8,129 nucleotides of DNA, from assembly GCA_027046105.1 (NCBI GenBank), contig JALTZQ010000130.1, positions 1-8,129 of the forward strand, given 5' to 3'. The notes below the pieces were generated by a model. The model was not told the origin of the DNA. It saw nothing but the letters and a program-made list of their open reading frames with translations, and ran no database searches. Positions 1 through 6,177 of the stretch are shown one piece after another. Origin of the DNA: Pyrodictiaceae archaeon. Lineage in GTDB: Archaea > Thermoproteota > Thermoprotei_A > Sulfolobales > Pyrodictiaceae. Within the stretch, counting starts at the first letter, position 1; each line of letters begins with the position of its first letter. Position numbers and translations under genes: made by a program.

Positions 1-1
1 T

Positions 2-970
2 AACGAGCTCGGGACAGATTTCACTTTAATTGATAGTAATAACTTGCCCCGTGTATCACTCATTACTGAGAACTTACCTTTAGAGAGTATTGTTGAAATT
101 TTAAAGTCTGCTTTAGGGTTAAGTAGTTTTCAAGCCGCTATATTACAGCTTCTTCTCGGACTTGTTTCAGGCTTGCCTATGGACTTCATTAAGACGTTTC
201 CTACAATTTTCGAGAAAGAACGAGTTGAGCAACTCGATATAGACCTCTCACTAGCATTATCAAGAATATCGGAAATGTTGAGGACAAGGAATAGTATTGC
301 CGCATTACTAGAAGCTGTTGTAATTTTATGGGACGCTATTGAGGCCGGAACCCATACAGCTCTTTACAAGTTCTCACGTGCTGAGCGAGAAGTGTGGGCT
401 GCCCTGTTTCGCAGACTGCAAACATTGTCAATAAGCAAATATTCAACTCTTTTCCGGTTGAGAGGAAGTAGTCCCTACAAGCAGATAATTACTTCTTCAC
501 AAGATAAGAGGGTTGTCGTGCTTGACTTAAGTGGTATTGCCAATCCTTGGATAAAGAAGCTCTATACAGTATTGCTGATCGGTATGATTTTTGACGAGGC
601 CTTACACTATAAAGAAATAAATACCGTTATTGTAGTTGAGGAAGCACATAATATTTATAATGACAATACAAGCTTGCTTAGCCATATACTTGCAGAAGCA
701 CGTAAATATAAGCTAGGATTTATAATCATTGCCCACTCACCATCTCTTTTACCACCACTAGTATTAGCAAATATTAATACGATGATAGTTCATAGGCTAA
801 GTAATCCACGTGATTTAACCGCACTTAAGACCATAATCAATATGGCTGGTATGGAGAAGCTTGTAACGAGATTAGTCCCTGGCGAAGCCATACTCTTCAG
901 TCCCGACAATGTGGAGCCCGTAGTTGTCAAAATCCCCTACCAAAATAGGTTAAATTCAGCACGGGCGTAA
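2..970 (+). CDS. HerA/DUF87-like P-loop ATPase, C-terminal part (5' truncated by window edge)
   Basis: The reading frame is open from base 2 with no stop, so the N-terminus, including any Walker A loop, lies outside the window; a TTG at 44 is merely an internal candidate start. The visible 322 codons match the C-terminal half of a HerA/VirB4-like motor ATPase. A helical insert is followed by a beta strand (RVVVLDLSGIANPW, near 509-550), then a Walker B strand ending in a double glutamate, VIVVEEAHNIY (near 629-661), then a sensor strand GFIIIAHSPSLLPP (near 716-757). The segment VHRLSNPRD (near 788-814) sits where HerA proteins carry the arginine finger. Family members are hexameric DNA translocases, such as HerA with NurA in end resection, or uncharacterised DUF87 ATPases. 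No nurA is seen here, so canonical HerA is not claimed. The next gene follows after 3 bp, which suggests co-transcription. Family assignment is firm; the exact role is unknown. Confidence 0.82.
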   Translation, partial: NELGTDFTLIDSNNLPRVSLITENLPLESIVEILKSALGLSSFQAAILQLLLGLVSGLPMDFIKTFPTIFEKERVEQLDIDLSLALSRISEMLRTRNSIAALLEAVVILWDAIEAGTHTALYKFSRAEREVWAALFRRLQTLSISKYSTLFRLRGSSPYKQIITSSQDKRVVVLDLSGIANPWIKKLYTVLLIGMIFDEALHYKEINTVIVVEEAHNIYNDNTSLLSHILAEARKYKLGFIIIAHSPSLLPPLVLANINTMIVHRLSNPRDLTALKTIINMAGMEKLVTRLVPGEAILFSPDNVEPVVVKIPYQNRLNSARA

Positions 971-973
971 AGT

Positions 974-1525
974 ATGTTGACATTGGTTTTAGTTCCCGTA
1001 GGTTTTAATGACCATTACGCATTAAAGTGGCTTCAAGAGAGAATAAGTGATGCCTATGCGAACATAACAGTACTCGTAGCTTCAATGCCATTACAACCAC
1101 CAATGAATGCTTATGACTGGAGACGACGACAGTATAGGAGCGAGACCGTATTGGAGAAACTAGCAGAACTTAAGGACAATATTGGTGCAGACATCCTATT
1201 AGCCATAGTATCTACAGATGCATATGCAAATAACTTAAATTTCGTTTTTGGCCAAGCATTATTAGGCAAGGGAGTAGCTGTAGTTTATACACCCAGGCTA
1301 ATGGCTAATGCCGACTACACTACATTCCTAGAGCGATTGCTAAAAGAAGCACTACATGAATTAGGGCATTCGCTTGGTCTAGACCATTGCATTAATTCTC
1401 TCTGTGTAATGCACTTTAGCAATACTGTTACCGAAGTCGATAGAAAAACACCACGATACTGCAGAAGATGTAGCCAAGCACTCGCAGCAAGAGGAGTAAA
1501 AGTTACAGCAGATTACACATTATAG
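974..1525 (+). CDS. amzA: Archaemetzincin, zinc metalloprotease (peptidase family M54)
   Basis: This encodes a 183-residue protein with the archaemetzincin signature. The zinc site HELGHSLGLDHC covers residues 128-139, with His128, His132 and His138 as expected ligands and Glu129 as the catalytic base. A second, structural zinc site is formed by Cys139, Cys144, Cys163 and Cys166 (CRRC). Met146 follows in CVM, the Met-turn of metzincins. An upstream RRRQY block (residues 51-54 region) also fits the family. Length is normal for the family (about 170-200 residues). No signal peptide or membrane segment is seen, so it is probably cytosolic. Family members are putative aminopeptidases whose physiological substrate is unknown. 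The ATG lies 3 bp after the stop of the ATPase gene, with no clear Shine-Dalgarno and no promoter of its own, so it is probably co-transcribed with it. Identity is very secure; biological role is not. Confidence 0.95.
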   Translation: MLTLVLVPVGFNDHYALKWLQERISDAYANITVLVASMPLQPPMNAYDWRRRQYRSETVLEKLAELKDNIGADILLAIVSTDAYANNLNFVFGQALLGKGVAVVYTPRLMANADYTTFLERLLKEALHELGHSLGLDHCINSLCVMHFSNTVTEVDRKTPRYCRRCSQALAARGVKVTADYTL

Positions 1526-1809
1526 CTGACCGGATACAACATAAGTTAGGCAATGTAAAGTATATGTGAATTGGAAAACTTCTAGAAAAGGAACTAATAC
1601 GATTGAGAAAAGGCTGTCCACAAGCTAACTCGAAAGCTTACAAGAAAGCTTGTGAGGGGTTACAGGATCATAAAGAAGCCATAAAGAAGCTAGGTCTAAA
1701 GGACATAGAGTAGAACCATATCACATTCAAACATGTAGGAGAGAAGCTACTATTAAATTCTTGGGGAAGGAGAGTGAATGGTAATGGTAGTGTAACACAG
1801 GTGGCCTAA
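1522..1809 (+). pseudogene. Possible decayed gene: protein-like frame broken by two stops
   Basis: One frame of this otherwise geneless stretch reads as plausible protein, interrupted only by TGA at 1567-1569 and TAG at 1711-1713 before a final TAA at 1807-1809. The middle piece of 47 codons includes LLEKELIRLRKGC and SKAYKKACEGLQ, followed by HKEAIKKLGLKDIE. It is lysine- and glutamate-rich and probably helical. The last piece of 31 codons includes ITFKHVGEKLLLN. No start codon with a ribosome binding site is seen and I do not recognise the family. The simplest reading is the remnant of an inactivated gene next to a tRNA gene, a common site for integrated elements; that origin is inference. 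A chance open frame or a noncoding transcript remains possible. Confidence 0.35.
1619..1654. repeat. Inverted repeat with 8-bp perfect arms
   Basis: CACAAGCT at 1619-1626 and AGCTTGTG at 1647-1654 are perfect reverse complements separated by 20 bp. A shorter alternative, ACAAG-AAAG-CTTGT, lies inside it at 1640-1653. There is no T-tract after it, so it does not look like a terminator. It falls inside the suspected gene remnant and may be accidental. Confidence 0.4.
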
Positions 1810-1902
1810 TTATCGTCTCGGAGCACTTGATAACATCGTGAAAGAGTAATTGCTAATGAAGAGGAGAAGGCCGGGAGAAGGGAATCGAATGACAGAGAAA
1901 GG

Positions 1903-1977
1903 TGGCGCCGCCGCGGGGATTCGAACCCCGGACCGCCCGGTCTTCAGCCGGGCGCTCTCCCGCTGAGCTACGGCGGC
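1903..1977 (-). tRNA. tRNA-Phe, anticodon GAA, encoded CCA, no intron
   Basis: Read on the minus strand from 1977, this folds as a complete 75-nt tRNA. The acceptor GCCGCCG pairs with CGGCGGC, followed by U8 A9. The D stem is GCTC/GAGC with a 7-nt loop containing GGG. The anticodon stem is CCCGG/CCGGG around loop CTGAAGA, which gives anticodon GAA (Phe). A 5-nt variable loop precedes the T stem CGGGG/CCCCG with loop TTCGAAT. CCA is encoded at 1905-1903. All stems are almost pure G-C, as expected in a hyperthermophile. The discriminator base at position 73 (complement of C1906) is G, whereas A73 is usual for tRNA-Phe. No intron interrupts the anticodon loop, and no second partial copy of the gene was seen nearby that would mark an attachment site. 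Confidence 0.97.
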
Positions 1978-2008
1978 CTCCAGAAGAAGAGATTCCTCTA
2001 ATACCTGG

Positions 2009-2020
2009 CAAATATATTTC
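2009..2020 (-). promoter_or_regulatory. TATA box for tRNA-Phe
   Basis: On the minus strand the sequence GAAATATATTTG gives an A/T-only core centred near 2015. The usual archaeal distance of about 26 bp puts transcription start near 1988, about ten bases before the mature 5' end at 1977. This is a normal arrangement for an archaeal tRNA gene. Confidence 0.6.
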
Positions 2021-2082
2021 TTAGTGCTATTGAGACTTGCCAATGAGGATCTGGTTTCAGCATGTCGTAGTATAGGGTATAG

Positions 2083-2091
2083 GATTTATAG
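2083..2091 (+). promoter_or_regulatory. Candidate TATA box upstream of the Sm-like gene
   Basis: GATTTATAG resembles a crenarchaeal TATA box and predicts transcription start near 2112. That would leave a leader of about 58 nt before the preferred GTG start at 2171, or give a leaderless message if the TTG at 2111 were used. A second A/T patch, CATAAAG near 2137-2143, is an alternative that would give a very short leader. Confidence 0.45.
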
Positions 2092-2157
2092 TTAGAGGTT
2101 TCTAGCACGTTTGCGGAGGTATGCTTCGGAATACAGCATAAAGGTCTTGACCGTAAA

Positions 2158-2164
2158 GGGGGTG
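2158..2164 (+). promoter_or_regulatory. Ribosome binding site deciding the Sm-like start
   Basis: GGGGGTG lies 6 bases before the GTG at 2171 and resembles the archaeal Shine-Dalgarno (GGAGGTGA). It supports 2171 over the in-frame TTG at 2111, whose extra 20 residues do not resemble Sm-family sequence. Confidence 0.6.
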
Positions 2165-2170
2165 TACCGA

Positions 2171-2434
2171 GTGTCTAAGTCTGTGAGGCCGCCAAACCCT
2201 CTTCGTGTACTAAGGGAGGCTATAGGCAGGATAGTACTTGTTAAACTTAAGGATGGTAGTGAGTACATAGGGCGATTAGAGATGACTGATTCTACAATGA
2301 ATCTTGTATTAACCGATTGCGCAGAGGTCCACGAAGGAACGAATGAGCCAAAAGTCAAGTATGGTAGGGTGTTAATCCGGGGAAGCCACGTACTATTTGT
2401 GAGTGTAGATTATGATATGCATGCAACACTGTAA
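2171..2434 (+). CDS. Sm-like archaeal RNA-binding protein (LSm/SmAP)
   Basis: The preferred GTG start gives 87 residues, the usual size of archaeal Sm proteins. The Sm1 motif spans about residues 11-55 ([20 protein letters not shown], then [17 protein letters not shown]). Sm2 is [16 protein letters not shown] near residues 64-79, with the signature RG after the fourth strand. Archaeal Sm proteins form heptameric or hexameric rings that bind U-rich single-stranded RNA; they are linked to RNA processing and tRNA or RNase P RNA metabolism. The protein is cytosolic with no extra domain. The gene is divergent from tRNA-Phe, with both promoters in the 1978-2110 spacer. It lies 83 bp upstream of the SAM synthetase, which has its own TATA box, so co-transcription is possible but not required. 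An in-frame TTG at 2111 would give 107 residues and is considered less likely. Confidence 0.93.
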   Translation: MSKSVRPPNPLRVLREAIGRIVLVKLKDGSEYIGRLEMTDSTMNLVLTDCAEVHEGTNEPKVKYGRVLIRGSHVLFVSVDYDMHATL

Positions 2435-2471
2435 TACTTTCTGCAATACGGGATCGCATCCATGCAACACT
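2420..2471. repeat. 11-bp direct repeat CATGCAACACT, two copies
   Basis: CATGCAACACT occurs at 2420-2430 (ending just before the Sm-like stop codon) and again at 2461-2471, starts 41 bp apart. The second copy abuts the A/T-rich putative TATA box of the SAM synthetase. It could be a small duplication or a pair of protein-binding sites; nothing else supports a function. Confidence 0.4.
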
Positions 2472-2480
2472 AAAAATATA
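2471..2480 (+). promoter_or_regulatory. Candidate TATA box for SAM synthetase
   Basis: TAAAAATATA is a strong A/T-only box. A start about 26 bp downstream falls near 2502, after the upstream in-frame GTG at 2488 but before the GTG at 2518. This favours 2518 as the translation start. Confidence 0.55.
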
Positions 2481-2507
2481 GTAGCTAGTGGCCCGAGGAG
2501 CGAGCAA

Positions 2508-2513
2508 GGGGGT
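2508..2513 (+). promoter_or_regulatory. Ribosome binding site for SAM synthetase at GTG 2518
   Basis: GGGGGT lies 4 bases before the GTG at 2518. No comparable G-rich element precedes the alternative GTG at 2488. With the TATA position, this is the reason for choosing the shorter protein. Confidence 0.5.
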
Positions 2514-2517
2514 CAAG

Positions 2518-3741
2518 GTGGCGAAAAACGTTGTTGTTGAGACAGTCAAGTGGCAGCCTATAAGTGAGCAAAACGTTGAACTTGTTGAGCGCAAAGGCCT
2601 AGGCCATCCAGACACCATAGCGGATGCTGTGGCAGAAGAAACAAGCCGTATACTTTCATCGTATTACATGAGTAAATACCACCACATTCTACATCACAAT
2701 GTTGATAAAGTTCTCGTTGTTGGCGGGCAAGCTAGTCCACGGTTTGGCGGAGGAGAACTACTACAACCAATTTACATCATAGTCTCTGGTAGAGCCACTA
2801 CAGAAGTGAGGCTAGAAGATGGGAGTGTTGAGAAGATTCCAATAGGCTCCCTCATACTAAAGGCTGTAAAGAACTGGCTTAGAAACCATTTTAGATTCCT
2901 CAATCCCGAAGAACATGTGATAGTTGATTATAAAATAGGTAGTGGTAGCATTGACCTTGTCGGCCTTTTCGAACTCGGAAAAACAATACCACTAGCAAAT
3001 GATACAAGTGTGGGAGTAGGATTTGCACCATTTACCACACTAGAGAAGCTCGTTTTAGAGACAGAGAAGTTGCTAAACAGTCGAGAATTTAAACAAAGAC
3101 ACCCCGAAGTAGGCGAGGACATAAAGGTAATGGGGCTACGACGAGGCCAAAAAATTGAATTAACGATAGCAGCTGCAATAATATCTAGACTTACACCAGA
3201 CTTAAACCACTATCTTGCAGTAAAAGAAAGCATACGGGAAGCCATACTGGACTTAGCATCACGAATAGCACCAGACTACGATGTAACTGTACACGTCAAT
3301 ACAGCGGATAAGCCTGACAAGGGACTAGTATACTTGACTGTAACCGGTACAAGTGCTGAACATGGCGACGATGGGATGACAGGGAGAGGAAATAGAGCAT
3401 ATGGTCTCATAACACCGCTTCGGCCCATGAGCCTAGAAGCGGCAGCAGGCAAAAACCCTGTAAGCCACGTAGGTAAGATATACAATGCCATGGCTATGAA
3501 GGCTGCATCACGAATTTATGAAGAGGTCAAAGGAGTCAGAGAAGTTTATGTAAAGCTTCTCAGCCAAATAGGAAGACCAATAAATGACCCCTTAATCGCC
3601 AGCGTGAAAATACTACCAGAAGATACAAAGGAGCTGACCTTAGACGCCATTAGAGAAATAGAAGCCATTATTAGTGAAGAATTGGATAGATATGCTGAGC
3701 TAACAAGACTATTCGTTGAAGGCAAAGTAACAGTATTTTAA
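2518..3741 (+). CDS. mat: S-adenosylmethionine synthetase, archaeal type (methionine adenosyltransferase)
   Basis: The enzyme makes S-adenosylmethionine from methionine and ATP, releasing phosphate and pyrophosphate (EC 2.5.1.6). Starting at GTG 2518 the protein has 407 residues, close to the roughly 400-406 usual for the archaeal family, which is very diverged from bacterial and eukaryotic MetK. Conserved blocks on this numbering are [12 protein letters not shown] (residues 26-37), [18 protein letters not shown] (59-76), VDYKIGSGS (136-144), NDTS (161-164), VMGLRRG (204-210), the glycine-rich [17 protein letters not shown] (277-293) and AAAGKNP (308-314). No expected block is missing. An in-frame GTG at 2488 would add ten residues (MARGASKGVK), but lies upstream of the predicted transcription start. 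The product supplies the methyl donor used by enzymes such as the Trm10 encoded at 6959-8017. Its stop codon is 3 bp from the stop of the convergent DUF460 gene. Confidence 0.97.
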   Translation: MAKNVVVETVKWQPISEQNVELVERKGLGHPDTIADAVAEETSRILSSYYMSKYHHILHHNVDKVLVVGGQASPRFGGGELLQPIYIIVSGRATTEVRLEDGSVEKIPIGSLILKAVKNWLRNHFRFLNPEEHVIVDYKIGSGSIDLVGLFELGKTIPLANDTSVGVGFAPFTTLEKLVLETEKLLNSREFKQRHPEVGEDIKVMGLRRGQKIELTIAAAIISRLTPDLNHYLAVKESIREAILDLASRIAPDYDVTVHVNTADKPDKGLVYLTVTGTSAEHGDDGMTGRGNRAYGLITPLRPMSLEAAAGKNPVSHVGKIYNAMAMKAASRIYEEVKGVREVYVKLLSQIGRPINDPLIASVKILPEDTKELTLDAIREIEAIISEELDRYAELTRLFVEGKVTVF

Positions 3742-3744
3742 AGA

Positions 3745-5823
3745 CTAGAACTGGTCTTGCTCCTTGATGCTCCCCTGCAGGACTTTTACACGCTCACGCC
3801 TATACTCCTCAAGAAGTTTCTTAAGCTTATCTAAGCTAATTAGCGACTTACTACTCACCTTTTGCATCTGTGCTTCACGTATCTTTTGCAGTCTTTGATA
3901 AGCATCCATTACTATCTCTGGACGGAGAAAAACGATATCATCTATCTCATCCACAATATAGTCTTCAAGAGGGAGAACAGGTATTCCCTTTGCTTCAATC
4001 TCCTTCGATACTCTATCCACTCCCTCTTTGCTAACGAGCACACAGAAAATATTATGTTTACGTAGTAGCTCGACTGCATCACTCGTCATTGAACCAACAT
4101 TATCAACAACTATTATCTTGGCTATCTCCTTTGCAATTAAATGCTTAATTGAGCGCTCAGTTATTGTAGAAACACGTAAGGCTGGCACCATGAGTCCACT
4201 TAGTACGGCTATAAACAGCTTTTTTGCTTTACCAAGTTTCTCTAGAAGTAGATCTCGTTCCCTACTAAGTTTATCTATCTCATGTCTAAGTAGATTTATT
4301 TCATGCTTTAGCATTTGAACCGTCCTATCTGTCTCAACTCTACTATCTATTTCGCGCATGAGTAGCTCATAGTCCATTTTTACTTGTTCAACATACTCCA
4401 TTAACTCTTTTAATCTTCTTTTAAGTCCCATATTCTCTGCTCTTAGATGCTCAATTTCCTCTCGAAGTCTTTCTAAACTAGACGGGGACCCGGCTCTTAT
4501 TGTATCATTCTTTTCCTCAGTGTAGTCTCTGCGAATTCTTTTTACAACAATACCTTCGTCATCACTAAGTAACCGTTCTATTTCATTCTCTACAGCTTCC
4601 GCAATAGTTTTACCTCTAATGACCTCAGCTTTAACCTTCTCCACATCGACTTCTATCCCTAATCTGGCCATGCTGGCTTCTATTTGTCTCATTTTAGCAA
4701 GATAAGCATTATAAGCTTTCAATGCCGCAGCCAATGCATCGCGCGAATGTGAATCTATTCTCCAATCTCTAACATATCTAGCAACAAGTTCTCGTTTCTC
4801 ATCCACACTAAGACTTTCTGGGGGCTCATAAAGAGGAACACCAAGCGTACCAGCTAGCTTTCTTGCAAACTCCGGAGCAGGTTTCGTATCAGTTGCCACA
4901 AGTACAGGGGTACCGTGTTGTCTAATAATTTCAACAATATCCTGCCTATCAATACCTTTCCTGGACATGACTAATATTACATTACCATTTAAATCAACTG
5001 CTGCAATACCAGTGGCTATACCGGGATCCACACCTACAATCAGATATCTCTTATTGTTAGGGATATTATTATGAACCAAGGGTTCAAAGATTATCCTACT
5101 AGAATAAACGGGTCTTATCTCAATGCGTACATCGTTATCCTCATACGGTTTTATTATACCATATAGTTTTTCCCTATTTACATAGACTATGAACACTGCA
5201 CCTTCGAGGCCACCACCACTTTTACGGAAGATAAGATCATAATCAAATCTGTGCCTATCGAGGAGTTTTTTTATATCCTTGACAGCACGTAGAATAGCAG
5301 AACGTATACGTCGCTTATACCTATTACTACTCATTCCACCACTTGACAATCTTCTATTCTTTGAAACAATGATCTTTGTTTTATTTTCTACAAAGCGTAC
5401 CTTGGATCCTACACCTTTTTCTGCAAGTAAGGCTACAAGATATGCTGTTTTTTGTGGGGAAAGCTTACCACTGCCAACATCAACTCCCATGTTATAAGCT
5501 AGCTTTTTAAGATCAACATAAGTTCCATCCTCCCTTCGTGTAACTTGAATTATTTCAAGGTTATCGGGGAGCAATGAGATTAATCGTGCAAGCTCACGCT
5601 CATCCTCCGCGAGTTCATAAATATTGTCAACTGCAAGCACATCGGGTTTGTGTTCGAGAATTAAACGTATAAGTCTGTGGAGTGTAATAGATTCATACTT
5701 CGCGCTAAGCCTGCCATCTTCTAAAACAACAGCGCTAAAGCATCTACGCCTTCCACATCCAGGCTCAATATCTATACCCATTACACGCAGTGCTCTATCA
5801 CCCTCCGTTCCCCTAATTATCAC
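3745..5823 (-). CDS. DUF460/COG2433 protein: putative RuvC/YqgF-like (RNase H-fold) nuclease with coiled coil
   Basis: A 692-residue archaeal protein of unknown function. The N-terminal segment has a RuvC-like first strand, MGIDIEPG (residues 15-22, Asp18), and a second acidic strand VLAVDNIYE (Asp66, Glu70). A second unit begins with LIVGVDPGIATG (261-272, Asp266), continues with VLVATDTKP (Asp312), and ends with HSRDALAAALKAY (Asp362). That Asp/Asp/Asp series is what an RNase H-fold active site needs. Heptad-rich sequence at about 448-532 predicts a long coiled coil. The C-terminal part (about 535-640) contains strands such as AKIIVVDNVG and IFCVLVSKEG. COG2433 is annotated as a predicted RuvC/YqgF-family nuclease; activity is inference. 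GTG 5823 is the first start after an in-frame stop. ATG 5781 is an alternative, with GGAGGGTGAT 15 bases before it. The gene converges on the SAM synthetase with a 3-bp gap. Confidence 0.9.
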   Translation of the reverse strand: MIIRGTEGDRALRVMGIDIEPGCGRRRCFSAVVLEDGRLSAKYESITLHRLIRLILEHKPDVLAVDNIYELAEDERELARLISLLPDNLEIIQVTRREDGTYVDLKKLAYNMGVDVGSGKLSPQKTAYLVALLAEKGVGSKVRFVENKTKIIVSKNRRLSSGGMSSNRYKRRIRSAILRAVKDIKKLLDRHRFDYDLIFRKSGGGLEGAVFIVYVNREKLYGIIKPYEDNDVRIEIRPVYSSRIIFEPLVHNNIPNNKRYLIVGVDPGIATGIAAVDLNGNVILVMSRKGIDRQDIVEIIRQHGTPVLVATDTKPAPEFARKLAGTLGVPLYEPPESLSVDEKRELVARYVRDWRIDSHSRDALAAALKAYNAYLAKMRQIEASMARLGIEVDVEKVKAEVIRGKTIAEAVENEIERLLSDDEGIVVKRIRRDYTEEKNDTIRAGSPSSLERLREEIEHLRAENMGLKRRLKELMEYVEQVKMDYELLMREIDSRVETDRTVQMLKHEINLLRHEIDKLSRERDLLLEKLGKAKKLFIAVLSGLMVPALRVSTITERSIKHLIAKEIAKIIVVDNVGSMTSDAVELLRKHNIFCVLVSKEGVDRVSKEIEAKGIPVLPLEDYIVDEIDDIVFLRPEIVMDAYQRLQKIREAQMQKVSSKSLISLDKLKKLLEEYRRERVKVLQGSIKEQDQF

Positions 5824-6010
5824 GTCATCTTAGGTCTGACAAAAACATGGCATGGGCTTAATCAATCCACCACCTAAAATAGATACTAATACTAAGCCAC
5901 TATACACGTTACTCTTACTTCACAAGCCAATTGAAGTATATACTATCTTGCCGCCAAGAATAGGCTATGATAGCAGATATACGCCACACACTTATGTATG
6001 TGTATACCAG
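5824..6010. other. AT-rich divergent spacer, no gene seen
   Basis: This is the left part of a 391-bp gap between divergent genes. It has low GC (27 of 80 bases over 5861-5940). It contains possible TATA-like boxes for the DUF460 gene on the minus strand, TATTTTAG (complement near 5874-5881) and GATTAAG (complement near 5857-5863). On the plus strand there is GATATAC (5976-5982) and TGTATA (6001-6006), which could serve the GC-rich element that follows. An open frame at 5852-6058 has no family resemblance, and its end runs into the GC-rich element. Confidence 0.4.
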
Positions 6011-6172
6011 TGGCCCCGCCGGTCTCACACCCACAGAGGCCCGAAATGGGAACGATGAAGTGGGGCGGTCAGGCGGGGTACAATATGGGATGAACGTGCC
6101 CCCTCGCTCCTAGCCCACAGAGGTACTAATAAGTTATTCCGATGAAGTATGCCGGGCCGGAAGTGACCGAGC
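6011..6172 (+). ncRNA. Candidate structured noncoding RNA (GC-rich, duplicated motifs)
   Basis: GC jumps from 27/80 over 5861-5940 to 71/110 over 6011-6120. In AT-leaning hyperthermophiles that is a typical mark of a structured RNA. Clear helices can be drawn: GGGGTAC (6075-6081) with GTGCCCC (6096-6102), seven pairs including one G-U, which favours the plus strand; CCCCGCC (6014-6020) with GGCGGGG (6072-6078), an alternative; and a hairpin at 6145-6177. Two motif pairs recur: CCCACAGAGG at 6030 and 6114, each followed about 24-27 bases later by CGATGAAGT. A GGGC/GCCC stem (6063-6066/6113-6116) directly before ACA (6117-6119), with 14 bases from the upper stem to ACA, vaguely resembles an H/ACA guide, but no proper K-turn is seen. 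It does not match tRNA, 5S, SRP or RNase P RNA signatures that I know. Ends and identity are unknown. Confidence 0.38.
6030..6149 (+). repeat. Duplicated motif pair CCCACAGAGG + CGATGAAGT
   Basis: CCCACAGAGG is found at 6030-6039 and 6114-6123. CGATGAAGT is found at 6053-6061 and 6140-6148. The pairs keep the same order and nearly the same spacing (23 and 26 bases from motif start to motif start), so they form two related units about 84-87 bp apart. A third GATGAA lies at 6089-6094 between them. The sequence between the motifs has diverged, as expected for an old duplication under selection at particular sites, or for paired binding sites. Confidence 0.6.
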
Positions 6173-6177
6173 TACTT
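6145..6177. promoter_or_regulatory. Hairpin overlapping the phosphoribosyltransferase promoter
   Basis: AAGTA (6145-6149) pairs with TACTT (6173-6177), continued by GC/GC (6151-6152/6171-6172) and CGG/CCG (6153-6155/6167-6169), with single-base bulges at 6150 and 6170 and an 11-base loop. The right arm is part of the TATA-like box ACTTATAG. The same right arm can instead pair with ATAAGT (6129-6134), giving two mutually exclusive helices. It could be the 3' end of an RNA or an operator-like site; function is inferred only. Confidence 0.35.

Noticed and set aside
1870..1902. Partial tRNA copy (attachment-site remnant) next to tRNA-Phe
   Set aside because: GGGAATCGAAT at 1880-1890 only loosely resembles the T-arm sequence GGGGATTCGAAC; the match is too short and imperfect to call an integration scar.
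1810..2043. Minus-strand open frame of 77 codons
   Set aside because: It runs straight through the tRNA-Phe gene, and its middle is the translated tRNA; no independent coding evidence.
2092..2358. Minus-strand open frame opposite the Sm-like gene
   Set aside because: The plus strand clearly encodes Sm1 and Sm2 motifs here; the antisense frame shows no family pattern.
5852..6058. Plus-strand open frame of 68 codons in the divergent spacer
   Set aside because: It crosses from AT-rich spacer into the GC-rich element, is rich in Pro, Thr and His without recognisable motifs, and has no ribosome binding site.
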